Shown here: piece after piece, positions 12,894 through 24,880 of the stretch | Position numbering within the stretch: the stretch's first letter is position 1 | Layout of the letters: every line of letters starts with the position of its first letter | NCBI GenBank assembly: GCA_050084515.1 | Contig: CM114274.1 | Coordinates: 4,712,001 to 4,776,000 of the forward strand | DNA length: 64,000 nucleotides | DNA from: Blasia pusilla | Lineage: Eukaryota > Marchantiophyta > Marchantiopsida > Blasiales | Reading direction: 5' to 3' | The notes under the pieces: generated by a model | The model's input: only the letters and a program-made list of their open reading frames with translations | What the model was told of the DNA's origin: nothing | Databases searched by the model: none | Made by a program: the position numbers and the translations under genes

Positions 12894-13925
12894 GAATCTC
12901 TAGACTACTTGACTCAGATCCAATCCAAGGTACATCTTAAGGAACCTTAAGAACCTTCCTCCTCAAACTCTCATGAATATCTAACTTCTCTTCCGTTTTA
13001 AGACACCATCTTCAAGTGTAACATACTACACGCTTACTACCTTCTACAAGCCTCTAACCATCTTTTGTCCATTTCATCTTTTTCGTACATTATCCTTTCC
13101 AAGTTCCTCCAATCGATTTCCAATACTCAAGTTCTTCTTAAGTATTTCTCCCATCTACTCAAGGTGTCTACTACTCCATTATCATTTTCTTTCTTATAGA
13201 TGAGTTCCATAACAAATATTTTCCCAATTTTTTTTGAGTGATAGCTTGTCTCGACTTGAAAAACATTTGCAAAGGATGTTATTAGTGTAAATCTTGAAGT
13301 GCCGATTGTGTTATAAATACACTTTCCACTTTTGAAGGAAATGGATTATCACATATCTCTCCCTCTCATAAGTTGGAAAAATCTTCTCAAACTTGGTTGA
13401 CTCGTAAGAGATTTGGAGACCTGCTTAATTCAACCCCTTCCATCCTAATTGCAAAGTTTGAAGTACCATCCCAAACATCAAATGGGACTAGTAACTTGGA
13501 CTATACAAGGATTACTAACCAAAAACTTCAATTGATCAATTGCCTCTTGACATTCATCATACCATCAAAACATTAATATTTTCACCTTGCAAATTAAATG
13601 ACATAGTAGTTGAAATGGTCAACTCAAACAACGTTGTAGATGTACCTTTAATGGAAGATCAAAAATCCAACAAAGGAACGGTCTTGGTCGAATTCCTTGG
13701 TTTTGGCCAAAACTTGATAACCTCGAGCTTAATGTGGATGGGTCGTATCCATTTAAGTATCAAGGTGTGTTTCAAGAATTCCACTTCTTGGAACGTCAAA
13801 TGATACTTTGAAAACTTGGAAAAATAATTTTCTTCCTCAAACGTCCCAAGACTTCTTTGAGGAGAACCTTAGATATCTAGATTACCCAAAATATGAGGAT
13901 GTTATCCAAGAATTCCATTACTCCT

Positions 13926-14276
13926 CTATCTAACAAATCTTAAAAGATAGAATTCATGAGACTTATAGATACAGTGTATGTGTCGTTTAAATCTAAAGGG
14001 TGTAAGTAAGAACTCATAAGGTTTAAATATTTTCTTCATCATAATATTATGCTCATCCCTAAATACAATTTCGATTTTGTAATAATCTTGACTAAATTCA
14101 ATCTTTGAAAAATACTTGACATACATCACCAAATCAAATAGGTCATCCGCCAATGAAAATGAATACTTGTTCTTGATTGTCTTTTTGTTCAACACCCTAT
14201 AATCCATGCACAATTGCAAAGACCCATCTTTATGACAGACACATACACTGTATCTATAAGTCCATGCTAGCTCCAA
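13926..14276 (-). pseudogene. Gypsy reverse transcriptase fragment
   Basis: The reading KDGSLQLCMDYRVLNKKTIK is the hallmark fingers region of Ty3/gypsy reverse transcriptase. It is followed by a degenerate first catalytic motif (KIEFSQDYYKI, where an Asp is expected at the Glu) and the LLTPFRF segment. The reading then runs into unrelated residues before the YxDD motif. It is part of the minus-strand element bounded by the LTRs at 10.4 and 15.6 kb. Confidence 0.85.
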
Positions 14277-14589
14277 ACCCCAATTTTCTTAGGAAAATAA
14301 GATTGCTTTCCTCTAATGCTTAAATAGGCTTATATTGAATTTTCCTTTCTTGGGGAGTCATGCTCCATAGATTCCTTAGGATTAGGCTTTTCCCCGATTA
14401 AAATTTGATATAATGATCCACTTTTCATTTAAGTGGTAGCCCTTTTGGAAGCCCCTTGCTCAAGACGTCCCCCAACCTTCCAAGTTTTTCCTCACCCTTA
14501 ACTTGATGTGAGATTCCCGTTTAGTCCCTCCACTAATGATACTCCATCAATTTTGGATTCCAACATTGTTAGCTAAACTCGAGTTCCAC

Positions 14590-14800
14590 TATTGGAATCA
14601 TCATCTTGATGCTCAACACACATATTGAGTGGCTTACAAGTGTTAGTCCATATAAATCACAACTTGGTGTTGCTCCATGTCAATTGCTAGCACTTCTAAC
14701 CTCTCCAACACTTTGGATCCACAAGCAAGTTGCTCCTATATCAATGAAAGCCAATACATATTTTCCTACAAATTGGATTAGTACCTCCATGTAGACAAAG
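14590..14800 (-). pseudogene. Gypsy aspartic protease remnant
   Basis: On the minus strand the reading KYVLAFIDIGATCLWI corresponds to the protease active-site strand, normally 'hhhxLIDSGATHxFI'. The Ser after the catalytic Asp is replaced by Ile. A stop follows within 25 codons. Its position between the gag-like fragment and the RT fragment fits gypsy order. Confidence 0.5.
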
Positions 14801-15203
14801 TCTCACTTGAGTCCCTAGTCAACTCCTTTGAAGGTTCTTCTCCTTTTCTTAACTCATTTTACAAAGGATTTTGATCAATCATTTCGAACTCAAATTTGTT
14901 AAAATATCTTACTTGATCAACCTCTTTGCGCTTAACAATTGATCAAACATATGTAGTAGCGGTTCGTCCTTACTTACATTTATCCCTTAGGATTGGGGCA
15001 CTCTTAATTGGGATCTCCTCACATTTGACGTCCCTTGGTCTCTAGCTCACTCTAGATTTTCCCTTGCTTAAAACTTGACATTTGAATTTGTGTTTGATAT
15101 CCATCTTGCCCCTATACACGCGTAACCCACTCCTCAAGTCTACTAAATAACAACTTCACGATCTCCCCAACCAAATAGTTCATACCCGCTTGCGGTTGGT
15201 CTC

Positions 15204-15455
15204 TCAACACCTCAAGATAGCACACCGAACCTCATTGAAACTCAATAAATAGTGGTTAAACCTTTGCATATCCCTTGTGAATCTCCATTCTAATCTCTTT
15301 TTTTTGGTGACACTTCCTTTGGCCCACGGCTTATGTATTGGAATCCAGATCCCCAATATAAATTTCCTCTCGCAAGGTGCCAACAATCTTGGGAAAATCA
15401 CCCTAGCCAAACGGAGTCTTGTCCCATAATCTCTCATCATGGTCAATCTCTTCAA
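15204..15455 (-). pseudogene. Possible gypsy gag fragment
   Basis: An 83-codon open stretch rich in basic and aromatic residues (FTRDMQRFNHYLLSFNEVRC near its end) lies just inside the 5' LTR, where gag is expected. I see no zinc knuckle. Assignment is mainly positional. Confidence 0.35.
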
Positions 15456-15597
15456 CGAGTCTCCCTAGATCCTCAAAACTTGTTGGGATCCTATTTTGCT
15501 ATGATGATCACCTCTATTGTAATTTCCAGTTGGCCTTTTCAATAGCTTTACCAAACACCACATCATAAATGACCACCTTTACTAATACTTTCTTACA

Positions 15598-16571
15598 TTG
15601 TGAAGATATTTTGATATTGAGACCTACGAACAAATCGGGAACACTTGGTTTGGGACTTAAAGACTCCAACTAGTCACACATTCCTTAAGTTGAGTCGATG
15701 GAAACGTCAATCATTAATAAGGGCTAAGTCTCCTTATGTTTGCACTTTCTCCCTATGAATTCTTGGGATTAAAATCTTCTCCAATATTCTCTTTTTTCTC
15801 TCCAAAGTCGGAGCATGATGACTAATCCCTCAAGTTGCGTCTTGAATGGTTCATTAGCTCACAACCTTAAACATATACATACACTAAACGTGGTTAACTG
15901 TTGATTTTGAGATTTAAACGGATGGGGAGATAGAGGTTCCATCCCTAAAGATAATTATAGATTTATTTAAGGAATCCTTTTCTTTCTCAAAGCATCTATC
16001 TCGAGCCCTTAGTTTTTGCCCTCAACCCAAACAAAAATTTTCTTCTTGTAATCATGCCTTTGACTAGTGCATCCCTTCAATGACTTGAGCGAGTCTCATG
16101 ACAGATTCCATCCATCTGCACTTCTCCCAATCTCACTTTGGGATGTTGCCTTGAATTTTTTAATCTTATACGTAGTGCCTACCTATCTTGACTCGGATTG
16201 GTTGGCAACCTATAGTTGACCATACCACCCATTACGTTTCACGACTAGTCTCATGGCGTTGTTGCTAGTTTTAGCTACTCTCAACTCTCAAGATAATTTC
16301 CTTCAAATAGGAACTCGAATCAAGTTTCTTCTACCTCTCTTGCCTCATCCGACATCTTCGTGATTGACTTCACCCCCTTTCTTCTAAGTCTGCTCTGAAG
16401 GTGCATGTCTGTCTTAAATAGCACTAATTCCACAGAGTGACCAATTGTCTTCCCTAGTCTCCCAACTAACTAGTCTATGTTTCTCTCTTGTTTGCCTTAT
16501 CAAGGTTGATCCTCATGGGATCCAAAATCATGAGCACGAGCACCGTAGATTTAGCTATTCATAACGAAATC
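15598..16571 (-). repeat. 5' LTR of the decayed gypsy element
   Basis: Partner of 10400-11324. On the minus strand it runs from about 16571 to 15598 and precedes the gag-like fragment. Conserved blocks include GAGACCTACG (15619), GAGCCCTTAGTTTTTGCCCT (about 16003) and CTCTTGCCTCATCCGACATC (about 16337). Many differences from the other copies look like C to T or G to A changes, as expected for long-methylated DNA. Confidence 0.65.
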
Positions 16572-18079
16572 ACTCATTCCAACTTTTGACTACTCCCATT
16601 ATAATAAATACAAAACTAGTAGCCCTACCATCTTAGTTTCTCAAATGTATTAGATTTACCCTTAATTCGAAGTGAGTCCAAAATTACGCTTTAGATAAGA
16701 TCCACATCTAGCATCTGATCATCTTTCATAAAATGATATATGATTGGATATATATATTCGTGAGGATTCAATCCCCAAACAAGTCTTCAATGATTACATC
16801 CAAGATGATGAGTAGGATAAATCAGATGTAATTTTCTCTCTATGCATTTGAGTATGGACATTATCTAAGGGTTTCATCATAATTCTTTCACTTATGACAT
16901 TTAGGGATGTCCTTTGAAAGGAAGCCTCATGTGGTTCAATTCCCCTAACTTTGCGTCCAAAATCAAATCATTGGTTGGAGTAGAGAGACTTTATAACCCA
17001 TATCGAATAAAATTTAAGAATAAATTGAAAATTTTGCAAATTAACAAGGTTCAAAAACTAATTACGCTTTTGAAGTTGCTCAATTCGTTGCTTAAATCTC
17101 CAAAACTCCCAAAGATGGTATTTTTCCGTCAACAACTTGATTGAAAAAGAAGAGTGGATATGCTTATAATGTTGGAACCTTAAATTTGAATGGTAAAATA
17201 AGCTAAAATTGGATGTCAAATGTTTTCTTTTTTAAATCCTCTCTAGTTTGTGAAAGGCCAAAATACCTTCAAAGATTAATTCTTTCACTTGATGTTAAGG
17301 TTCTCTCTAGGCTCTTCATTTAGTTTGACTTATCCCTCAATCCCAAAAATCATTCCACCTATCATGATAGCCTAAGACATGTATCTAGATCTACATGTTC
17401 ATCCACCCCTCAACTTGTTTCATATATTTTTCTCGGCTAATTTTTTTAAAAATTACATGTAAATTATTCTAATATCCCAAGGTCATTTTGAGATCCCACA
17501 TATTTTTATATATAATTACTATAAACTTATTTAGCTTTCCTCTCAATATTTGGTTTATTTTTTAAATTAGAGAAACACATAAACTTTGATATTGGATATT
17601 AAAGATAGAATTATATGTATAAAAGCATACAACTGGATTCTATAGTCTTGTGATGCACAAGTATAAATTTAAATAATTAAATTCAACAAAACAACTTTTA
17701 ACATAATTAAAACGTTTCATATAAAAGAAAGTAGACACACAAGTCTTATTCAAATGTACAGGGCGTCGATCTAAGTAAGGTCTTTCCTCTTACATGAAGA
17801 ACCATGTTATCTTAGTAGTATAGTATCTTGCCACTTGCCAAGGTATCATGAATATAGGATTTTTGCATTATAGTTGACCCTAATGTGCTTCAAAGACTAC
17901 CACATTATATCGAGGAAGGGAGTCAAGGGACCAAATGAATTAAGGTACTTTTCAACAACCAACTCGTTACTATTCTTTGAAATGAACAAGATACGGGCAC
18001 TAAAGTTGTTAAATTCAAACCCGTAAATAACACAATTCTAAATGAAAACAAAAAAATGATCCAACAAGAAGGCATGCCT
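16572..18079. other. AT-rich intergenic DNA, no gene seen
   Basis: Low-complexity sequence with no recognisable protein similarity on either strand. The short open stretch at 16914-17144 is Lys- and Leu-rich in the way random AT-rich frames are. Confidence 0.5.
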
Positions 18080-18110
18080 ATATATATATATATATATAGA
18101 TAGATAGATG
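18080..18110. repeat. (TA)n followed by (GATA)n microsatellite
   Basis: A run of alternating TA (about ten units) passes directly into three GATA units. It is a simple repeat in AT-rich intergenic DNA. Confidence 0.9.
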
Positions 18111-18504
18111 CACTTAAGAGTAGCGATTATGATCATGGGATGCCTTTAGGACGAAGTCTCTAACTTGTTATCTCATGAACTTTTTGGCTTCCTTATTATA
18201 CTGCAATATCTATTATTAACTCTAAAAATAGATAAGTTCAAAGAGACAAAGCAAACTTGGGAAAATCAATAGTCCAACATAAAAAGGTCCATTCAAATTA
18301 TTTTAAAATAAAGAAACTATCAAATTTTGAAAAAAGACTCTTTTATTACACTCGCATCTTTGTTAGAGAAGTGGGGATATTATTCCACAATCCAACACTA
18401 TCAAATTATACCACAATCCGGCATTGTCAAATCATATCACTATAAGTATTTACTAGTAAGAATGCGCGTGTGGTGCACGGACGTCATAAAATTAGCTATT
18501 ACTT

Positions 18505-18690
18505 ATTAACGTAACACTCATCATCCTCGCCATCTCGGCCGATGCTCAAATACCTCGCAGACATAGCATGATGTGGGGGAGACCAGTCTGCGGGCTGCGT
18601 AGCGTCCCCACGTCCACGGTATCGAGCATGCGACCTCACAAGGAAGACGTCCAACTGCCCAGCCACCCTTCTAGGATCTCCATCTAGTCT
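18505..18690 (-). mobile_element. tRNA-derived SINE-like element
   Basis: The minus strand shows an A-box-like TGGCTGGGCAGTTGG (18665-18651). After 23 nt, which include CTTCCTTGTGAGGTCGCAT, comes a B-box-like GCTCGATACC (18627-18618). This spacing and the CCTTGTGAGGTCGCA middle are what tRNA-derived plant SINE heads look like. The body downstream (18617-18505) is GC-richer than its surroundings. There is no acceptor-stem pairing, so it is not a functional tRNA gene. The ends and any target-site duplication are not resolved. Confidence 0.55.
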
Positions 18691-18699
18691 AGATGTAGT

Positions 18700-19149
18700 T
18701 ACATATTATGTTTAAACATGTTGCCTGGTATGAGGGTTACTGTCACCATTCCACATGACATTTTTGCGTAGAATGGAGGAGGTTGTGGACTTGACATCCG
18801 CACGGCGGTTCTTTCACCGGTTTCAACAAAAGTACTCACGGATCCCATGGATCTTTGCGTCACAAAAGAGCAAGTGTTCCACTTATGGAAAATTGACAAA
18901 ATCTCCAATTGGAAGGAAGAAAGGTCCGGAGAGCTGTGAACTTCAGATTCGTCCGCATAATCCAGAGGGGAGCCAGAGCAGCAACAACGACCTAGTTCAC
19001 AAAGAGTTGGGGTAGACCGCATCCGAGAAAGCAGACAGGTAGCTCGACAGGTAAAGCTTGCGACTCAGCAAAACGCGTCTGCTAGTAGTTGCTGCTTGCA
19101 TTGGAGCTTTGGTAAAACGATCTTGGATTGATCATGTGTGCAGGTTTTG
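18700..19149. other. GC-richer intergenic segment, unidentified
   Basis: Composition is higher in G+C than the flanks. Open stretches of about 85-107 codons overlap on both strands, with no recognisable domain. It probably belongs to the same inserted block as the tandem repeat that follows. Confidence 0.3.
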
Positions 19150-19640
19150 GTGATGTGTACAGGATTCCAATCCAGAGGAATCGAACAGCAACGGAGTGAG
19201 GCAAATAAAATCCGTAAAGAGCTGAAGCCTGTCATAAGTTCTGAACAGAACCTCAATGGTGTTGGTGATCTGTAGGGCACAGATTCCAATGTGTAGGAAT
19301 CCAACAACAGCGATTGTGCACACACAATTGAAACTCTTATGCTGAAGCTTGTCCTACACTTGAACAGATCCTTGGAGTGAATGGAGCTTTCTGGCTCTTA
19401 GCGATCTGCAGAGCATTCCAATCTAGAGGAAGCCAACATCAGCCCAGTGATTTCGCACCACATGAGACCGCTGTGCTCAATCTCGCCCGCCCTCAAACTC
19501 TAGACAATCCCTTCCTAGTCTCGGTGGCATACACAGCTTGAAGATTCATAGGAAAGCCCACCAACAACATCGCATTGCTCACACATAACTCGAAATCAGA
19601 GTGTTGAAGCTCGTCCCTAGACCCCTGACGCCCCCTCGAC
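19150..19640. repeat. Four-copy degenerate tandem repeat, unit about 105-135 bp
   Basis: Four successive segments begin near 19150, 19264, 19400 and 19523. Each carries the same landmarks in order: a GTGAT(C/G)TGTA-like start, an ATTCCAAT..AGGAA(T/G)CCAACA core, then a GCTGAAGC(C/T)TGTC-like tail. The third copy is the least conserved towards its 3' end. Units are too divergent for a recent satellite, and open frames across them are not conserved between copies. Confidence 0.6.
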
Positions 19641-19751
19641 AACTCCAATCGCTCATAGCTCGAATCCCCAATCAGTTCGCGTTCAAAGTTGTAGGAAAGA
19701 GTCAACTGAACCGCGAGAGGAACTTACAAGTGCAAAATTTGGAATTCAAAT

Positions 19752-19753
<2 letters not shown>

Positions 19754-19783
<30 letters not shown>
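19754..19783. repeat. (GA)n microsatellite
   Basis: About fifteen uninterrupted AG units, read as CT on the minus strand, just downstream of the degenerate tandem repeat. Confidence 0.95.
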
Positions 19784-19785
<2 letters not shown>

Positions 19786-20999
19786 GGCTATGGGTCCCGA
19801 TAGTCTATGACTCGCTTGCGTCCGTTTAGGTATCCCACGATCATATGAATCAGGCACCGTAAACTAACGCAACCGGGACTACCCCGTTGATCATGATCGA
19901 ATCGGACACTTAGCAGCTTTGATCCTTCCCGTAACGTTTATCTTGAAATAAAGGAGCTTCCTCTCTTCGGCTGATGCTTCCTCTAGTTTTCTCGCCAGTT
20001 TGTGACCGAGTTTTGCTCCAATTTTTGGTCGGAATCGTTGGCTGATGCTTCCCCCGTTCTCTCGCCACTTCCTTCAACAACTTCCACAAGTCCTCTCACC
20101 GCTTCCTTCGATAACATTGTTGAGCTACTTATTTGCCATCCTAAAGCGAGTCAGATAATAGGTGTCTTACTACACTTAGTTAGTGCCAAAAGTTTCATCT
20201 GAAAGTAGAGATCTGCCAAGTGTGGATGAAAATCAAAAGACATCTCCCCTCGTTCAAAAATAAGGTTGGATTCTCCCCTCGTTCAAATTGATGGCCGGCT
20301 GAATAAAATCTCATTCAAATCTCTTTTAATTTTTTCTCATAAGGGGTCCTTTGAGACGGCCACTTGTAGAGGGGCTTCACTTCTTTGGGAAGGGGGAGTT
20401 ACCAAAAGAAGTAACTCCTCCTCCTCACATTATAGTATAGATTTACATTTTCCAATGAGAATGCTCTAATAAAATAAAAATTACACGAAAAAATGGATAT
20501 TATATGGAAAAAAGTATCCATCCCCAACCCAATGCTTTGCAACTACGGAAAGAGAACCACAAGTTTCACACTTCACTCCAATACACAAATGGGATATGAT
20601 ATAATGGATTTACCTCCAATAAAGGCTTAGAAATCTACCCTAATTGTATGGGGTTTGATGAGATTGGAGATAGATTCATAGATTCATTCTACATAATAAA
20701 GGTATTAAATCCCAAGCACACCTAAGCTAAATTCTCACACCCATTACTAATGGCTACTTTTTTTTTTACTAATGATAACCCTTATAAATACAGGTATTCT
20801 ACATAAATAAAGAAAACAAGTGCACTCTACATAAATTGAAGAAAAAAAGTATTCTTAAGAAATAAAAGAAATACTGGTATTGTAAAGAACTTAAAATAAA
20901 AATAAATTCATCATACAGAAATTCAAGAAAAACTGTATTCGAAAGAATTTCAAGAAATAGAGATATTGTACATAATAAATTAAATAATAGCGAATACTA
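19784..20999. other. Intergenic DNA with short direct duplications
   Basis: No gene recognised. TCTCCCCTCGTTCAAA occurs twice within about 35 bp (about 20245 and 20274). CGGCTGATGCTTCC-like sequence occurs at about 19968 and 20038. These look like small local duplications. Confidence 0.4.
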
Positions 21000-21330
21000 A
21001 AAGTAAATCATCGAGCCTACCCGAGTCGTCGCGAACGGCAAACGCTAGAAAGAGAGCACGAAGTTTCTCTTTTTGGCGTCCAGCTGGGATGTCACGTCGC
21101 TTTCCACGGGGGGGAGAAACAAAGTCTAATTATTCTTTCTCTGACTGGCGGCGTCGGGCTCCCCACACGTCACGAGCGCGGCAATTGGCTGATCCATTCA
21201 CCACGTGCTTTCAGGACTTGGGAACGTGCTCGTGCAAACCTCCGTCCGAAGGTGCGAGACTGCAGCTTTCCTTCCATCCAAGTCCGGACCCTACGTAGTG
21301 AGGACGACTCGGGAGGTTCAAACCTACTCT
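21000..21330. promoter_or_regulatory. GC island with G-box and ACGT motifs, orphan promoter-like segment
   Basis: A sharply GC-rich stretch inside AT-rich DNA. It contains a perfect CACGTG G-box at 21202-21207, an ACACGTCACG near 21166 and GAACGTGC near 21222, all ACGT-core elements bound by plant bZIP and bHLH factors. No gene starts downstream on either strand, so it may be a promoter fragment captured or left behind by a rearrangement. An open stretch of 69 codons from 21089 has no recognisable domain. Confidence 0.35.
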
Positions 21331-22451
21331 CCGCAGTCTAAATTATCTACTGTTTCCCGTCCGTAGCAGGGTTTCGTTATGTTATATTAACCAACGGATC
21401 ACTTTAACCTGTGCGCGGGTGGATAAGAGAATCACTAACACTAGTTAAGCACGGGTTACGTTTTTTTTTTCAATTTTCTTTTTTAATTTTCTTTCAAAAT
21501 GACACTTGTTGACATTAATTCGAAGATAGGTATGAACACGTGATGAAGATTTTTTCAAATATTGTTCTCTTTTAATTATATAAATACACATACGTGTATA
21601 GGACACATGGATAATCTATATGGCCAAAGAAAAAAATATTGAAAATTTGTAGAAGAAGTAATTAGGGGGGATTTCCTAATTGGTTCTCTAATTTTTGCAA
21701 TAATATCACAAATTTAATAAAAGATCATATAATCTTTTGGAGGAGTGGAGGAGACAATAATTAGCATATGCATGGTGGACATGTGGATAACCTAGATGAT
21801 GAGAAGAAAAAAAAAGGATGAATATATGTAAGGATCGTAAATAAGAAAGGAGATTAGATGTGAGGTGTGGGGAAAAAATAATTATCTAACACACGTGTGC
21901 GAGGATAGACTTGTCGGAGAGAGAAAAAATATGGAGACTTTGTAAGAGCATAATGAAATCATGAAATCAGCACGAATATGCGAAAAGATTAATGAAAGGG
22001 ACTCATGAAAGGAGTAGAAATTGAGATTTCAAAACCCATTTGTCGCACGGTTTTGATATGCTAATTAGCAAAGCAATTTAATTAGAGGGGAATTTCATAT
22101 GTGTTACATCGAACCCTTAACCTTTGGTTTTGGAGACCATTTAATTTTTGCAATAATATTATAATTTAAGCAATGCGAATCGCTTTGAGAGGGATGGGAG
22201 ATAAAGTAATTAATGAACACATGCGGAGGACATGTGGATAGCTTAGATGGAGAGGAAAAAAATGGGGAGTGTCTGTAGGGGAGGTAATCTAAAAAACTTA
22301 TAAATAAATAGGAAATCAATACATGTGTGGCCAAATGGGTGGGGATAAAATATTTATCAATCATATGTGTAACATATGTACGAATAGATTAGATTTGTTG
22401 GAGAATAAAAAACTAGGAAGAATTTGTAAGGCAATAATGAAATCAGAATAG
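21331..22451. other. AT-rich intergenic DNA, internal diverged repetition
   Basis: No gene. Phrases such as 'acatgtggataa/gcttagatg..gagaaaaaa' recur near 21606, 21781 and 22230, with TTTTTGCAATAATAT near 21695 and 22147. This suggests several diverged copies of one AT-rich unit of roughly 200-450 bp. Confidence 0.4.
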
Positions 22452-23310
22452 TGTCACATATAGCTAAGTTTATAGTGTTCACACTAGCGGGGATCCGAGA
22501 AGCGATTCATGCTCGTGTGTCCAAGGAGGAAAGACCTTGTTGTGATCCACCAAATCTAGAACCAACACTAGCAAGACTAGGAATGACGGTAGAATCAATT
22601 CCTAGTCTTGCGACCTTTGAGTTAAGCTCCAAATCAAGGGCAAGAAGCAAGGAACATGTAAGTAGTCAAGATAGGCGAGATATCATGAGACTAGTCACGA
22701 GATGTGATGGGTAGCAAGGCAACCATGAGATGCCAAAGGGTAAGAGTGAAGAGAGGTGGTAGCCATGACACATACGATGCGCAGGTCCAAGATCCATTTT
22801 TGTTTGGGGAGGTGAGAGTTTTTTAATATGCATGAAGCCTCCGCCAAGCCATCTTGAGGGATAGCTACTTAACCGCAGGTCCGTGGATTACGTTTGGGAT
22901 GAGGGCCAAAATCAAAGGCATTAGAGCGATAATGGGAAAGTTGGGATTCTTAAGGAGAATCCCATAAGAACAACATATAGGGAGAGAAACTCTCCCTCCC
23001 TATGCGCTCAAGTCCACGAATAAGGAACTAATCATGAAGCATATGTGGCGATGTTTCAAGTTCGAGGTAAGGCATCGTTTGGGACGCACCTTGGGAGATT
23101 AATCGACACGCTCCCATATAGGTGAGAAATTCGGGGAGATTAAAGATCAAGACTCAAGGAAAAGGCTTATTAGGAAGACAGTAGACATTTGGAGAGACTT
23201 GACTTGATTAACACTTTGAGGCTTCTTAGTTACCTTAGAAACATGCAACCGATTGAGTATTTGAGACTTAAACCAAGACTTCCGCTTGCAAAGCTCGAGG
23301 TTAGGAGTGC
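22452..23310 (+). repeat. LTR copy of the 10.4-16.6 kb gypsy family, opposite orientation
   Basis: Starts TGTCACATATAGCTAAG and matches the reverse complement of the LTRs at 10.4 and 15.6 kb in order: an ACTAGCGGGGATCC block at 22484, a TCAAGATAGGCGAGAT block near 22667, CGTTTGGGATGAGGGCC near 22891 and a GACTTAAACCAAGACTTCC end near 23267. It holds a perfect 14-bp inverted repeat, GCAAGACTAGGAAT/ATTCCTAGTCTTGC (22571-22584 and 22598-22611). No partner LTR in the same orientation was found nearby, so it is probably a solo LTR. The right end is uncertain. Confidence 0.55.
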
Positions 23311-24065
23311 TCCGGGATGAAGCAAAGAGAAGTAGAGGTTGAATTCTACGAATATAGGTGCTTTCAATGCACTCAGACCAATCCATCAAAATAGTTAGGA
23401 ATTGGATTTTAAGCTTTATGACATATTTAAGTAAAGACGAGGGTAAGAGATTTGAAAGTAGGAAGGGGACCAAAAATTAGTTCAACCAAAGATTTTGGGG
23501 GAGAGTGAGATATCAAATGATGCAAGAGCTATTAAAGTGCAATGACATTGGGATCCATATCTAAGAAAGGGAGAGATTTATTTTTGCCATTGGTCTTTCA
23601 CAAACTATTTCACTCAAGGTTTTAAACCTACACTACTATATTTTCAGCCAATTTTTAGAGCTTGGTAGCCATGGTTGATTTGTTGGGAATCCCTCATCTA
23701 ACAAGAGGGGAGGGAGGGGATGTAGATTTTGTACGAAGAGTTTGATCAATATGTTGTGAGTTATAATAGAGCATTCCAAGTCGCGTAGGGTATAGGTGAA
23801 GGCCTCAATCAAGGAGAAATCGCTCTAAGACTTACCATATAAGACAAGTTCAATGCCAAGTGTCCCTTTTTTTACCAAATACATGTATATGCATTTTTTG
23901 GTCATAGGCCTAACATAGAGCCCCTTATTCTAAAAAAATTACACGACGACTATGTAGGGAGGTTTTCCATCTTAAAGATATGCATAGAGGGATCCCATAT
24001 GCCCATGCCATTTGCCGCCCCTCCACAACAAGCATATGCAAAGGGCTCCTTGTTGAACATATATC
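23311..24065. other. Intergenic DNA left of the copia element
   Basis: No gene recognised. It could include internal sequence of the gypsy family whose LTR ends near 23310. No gag or protease motif is legible. Confidence 0.35.
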
Positions 24066-24365
24066 TATTAAAGACTCACTTATAGTCAAGCTCATTGTCA
24101 CCCAAACTGCTACATTTGGTATTCACACAAAGTCGGGAAGTTTAATCTTGGATAGTCAACTAAGCGCGATTATCTAAACTAGGGTTAATTAATCATAATT
24201 AGTCTAACTTAAGATTAGGGTTAGGGTTTCTTGTATATACCCTATATAATTGAGAAGAGGACCAACCTCCACTCATTCACTCATTACAAATTTTTATTCT
24301 CCATGGTGGTGTGTGAGTGTGAGAGTTGTTTCCCACCAGTTATGCTTCTTTAGTAGTTTTCTACA
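24066..24365 (+). repeat. 5' LTR of the copia element
   Basis: Starts TATTAAAGACTCAC, where the canonical TG start is lost, and ends TTTTCTACA. It contains TTAGGGTTAGGGTTTC near 24217, a telo-box-like motif, followed by CCCTATATAATTG, a plausible TATA box. Confidence 0.85.
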
Positions 24366-24880
24366 TTGTATCAAAACGATAGGAGAACATCACTTGAAAT
24401 TATTGGTGTATGAGGAAGGAAGAGAGGCAACAGAAGGAAAAATTTTAGTTTGGGAGAAGGAACTTTTTTTAGAGCTCTGTGGTTGCAGATTTCAAGTGGA
24501 GCTTTGACAACAAAAAAACTTTGGAGGCATTTTTTAGGGCTTTCCCTGTCGAATTAGCAATGTGGCTTAGTATAGGTTAGAACGATCCCAAAAGTTGGTT
24601 ATGACCGTCTTGTAGAGCTCGTCAAGAGCTTTACAACGTATCCAAAATTGCTCAAGTCTAACATTCTGAGCTCATGTAGTAGCAATTTCATTGTGAAAAA
24701 GTGTAATTAGTGAAAGAATGTTGTACTGTTTGCTCTCTACATGCAATTTTTGACTATTTCTTCTATACAATTGGTCAATTTTTGCAAATTTCAGGTCAAT
24801 TTATGTGTAGAAGTGGTCTATGCTTCAATTGTAGCAGTGGAAAACTTGAAATTACGTTTTTATGAGTAAAACTGTTCGTC

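Larger units (their letters stand above)
10400..16571 (-). mobile_element. Highly decayed Ty3/gypsy LTR retrotransposon
   Basis: Two direct repeats of about 0.95 kb (15598-16571 as 5' LTR, 10400-11324 as 3' LTR, read on the minus strand) enclose about 4.3 kb. This interior holds gypsy-order coding remnants: gag-like 15455-15204, protease about 14800-14590, reverse transcriptase 14276-13926, integrase 12893-12588 and the integrase C-terminal region 12110-11883. All are interrupted by many stops. The LTRs are only loosely similar (shared blocks such as GAGACCTAC, CTCAACCCAAAC, TCTTGCCTCATCC), so insertion is old. Order, polarity and LTR pairing agree with each other, which is the main support. 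Confidence 0.75.

Noticed and set aside
18618-18665. Possible tRNA gene on the minus strand
   Set aside because: Has A- and B-box-like sequences but no acceptor or anticodon stems; better explained as a SINE head.
21089-21298. 69-codon frame in the GC island
   Set aside because: Short and without similarity; the island is more plausibly regulatory.
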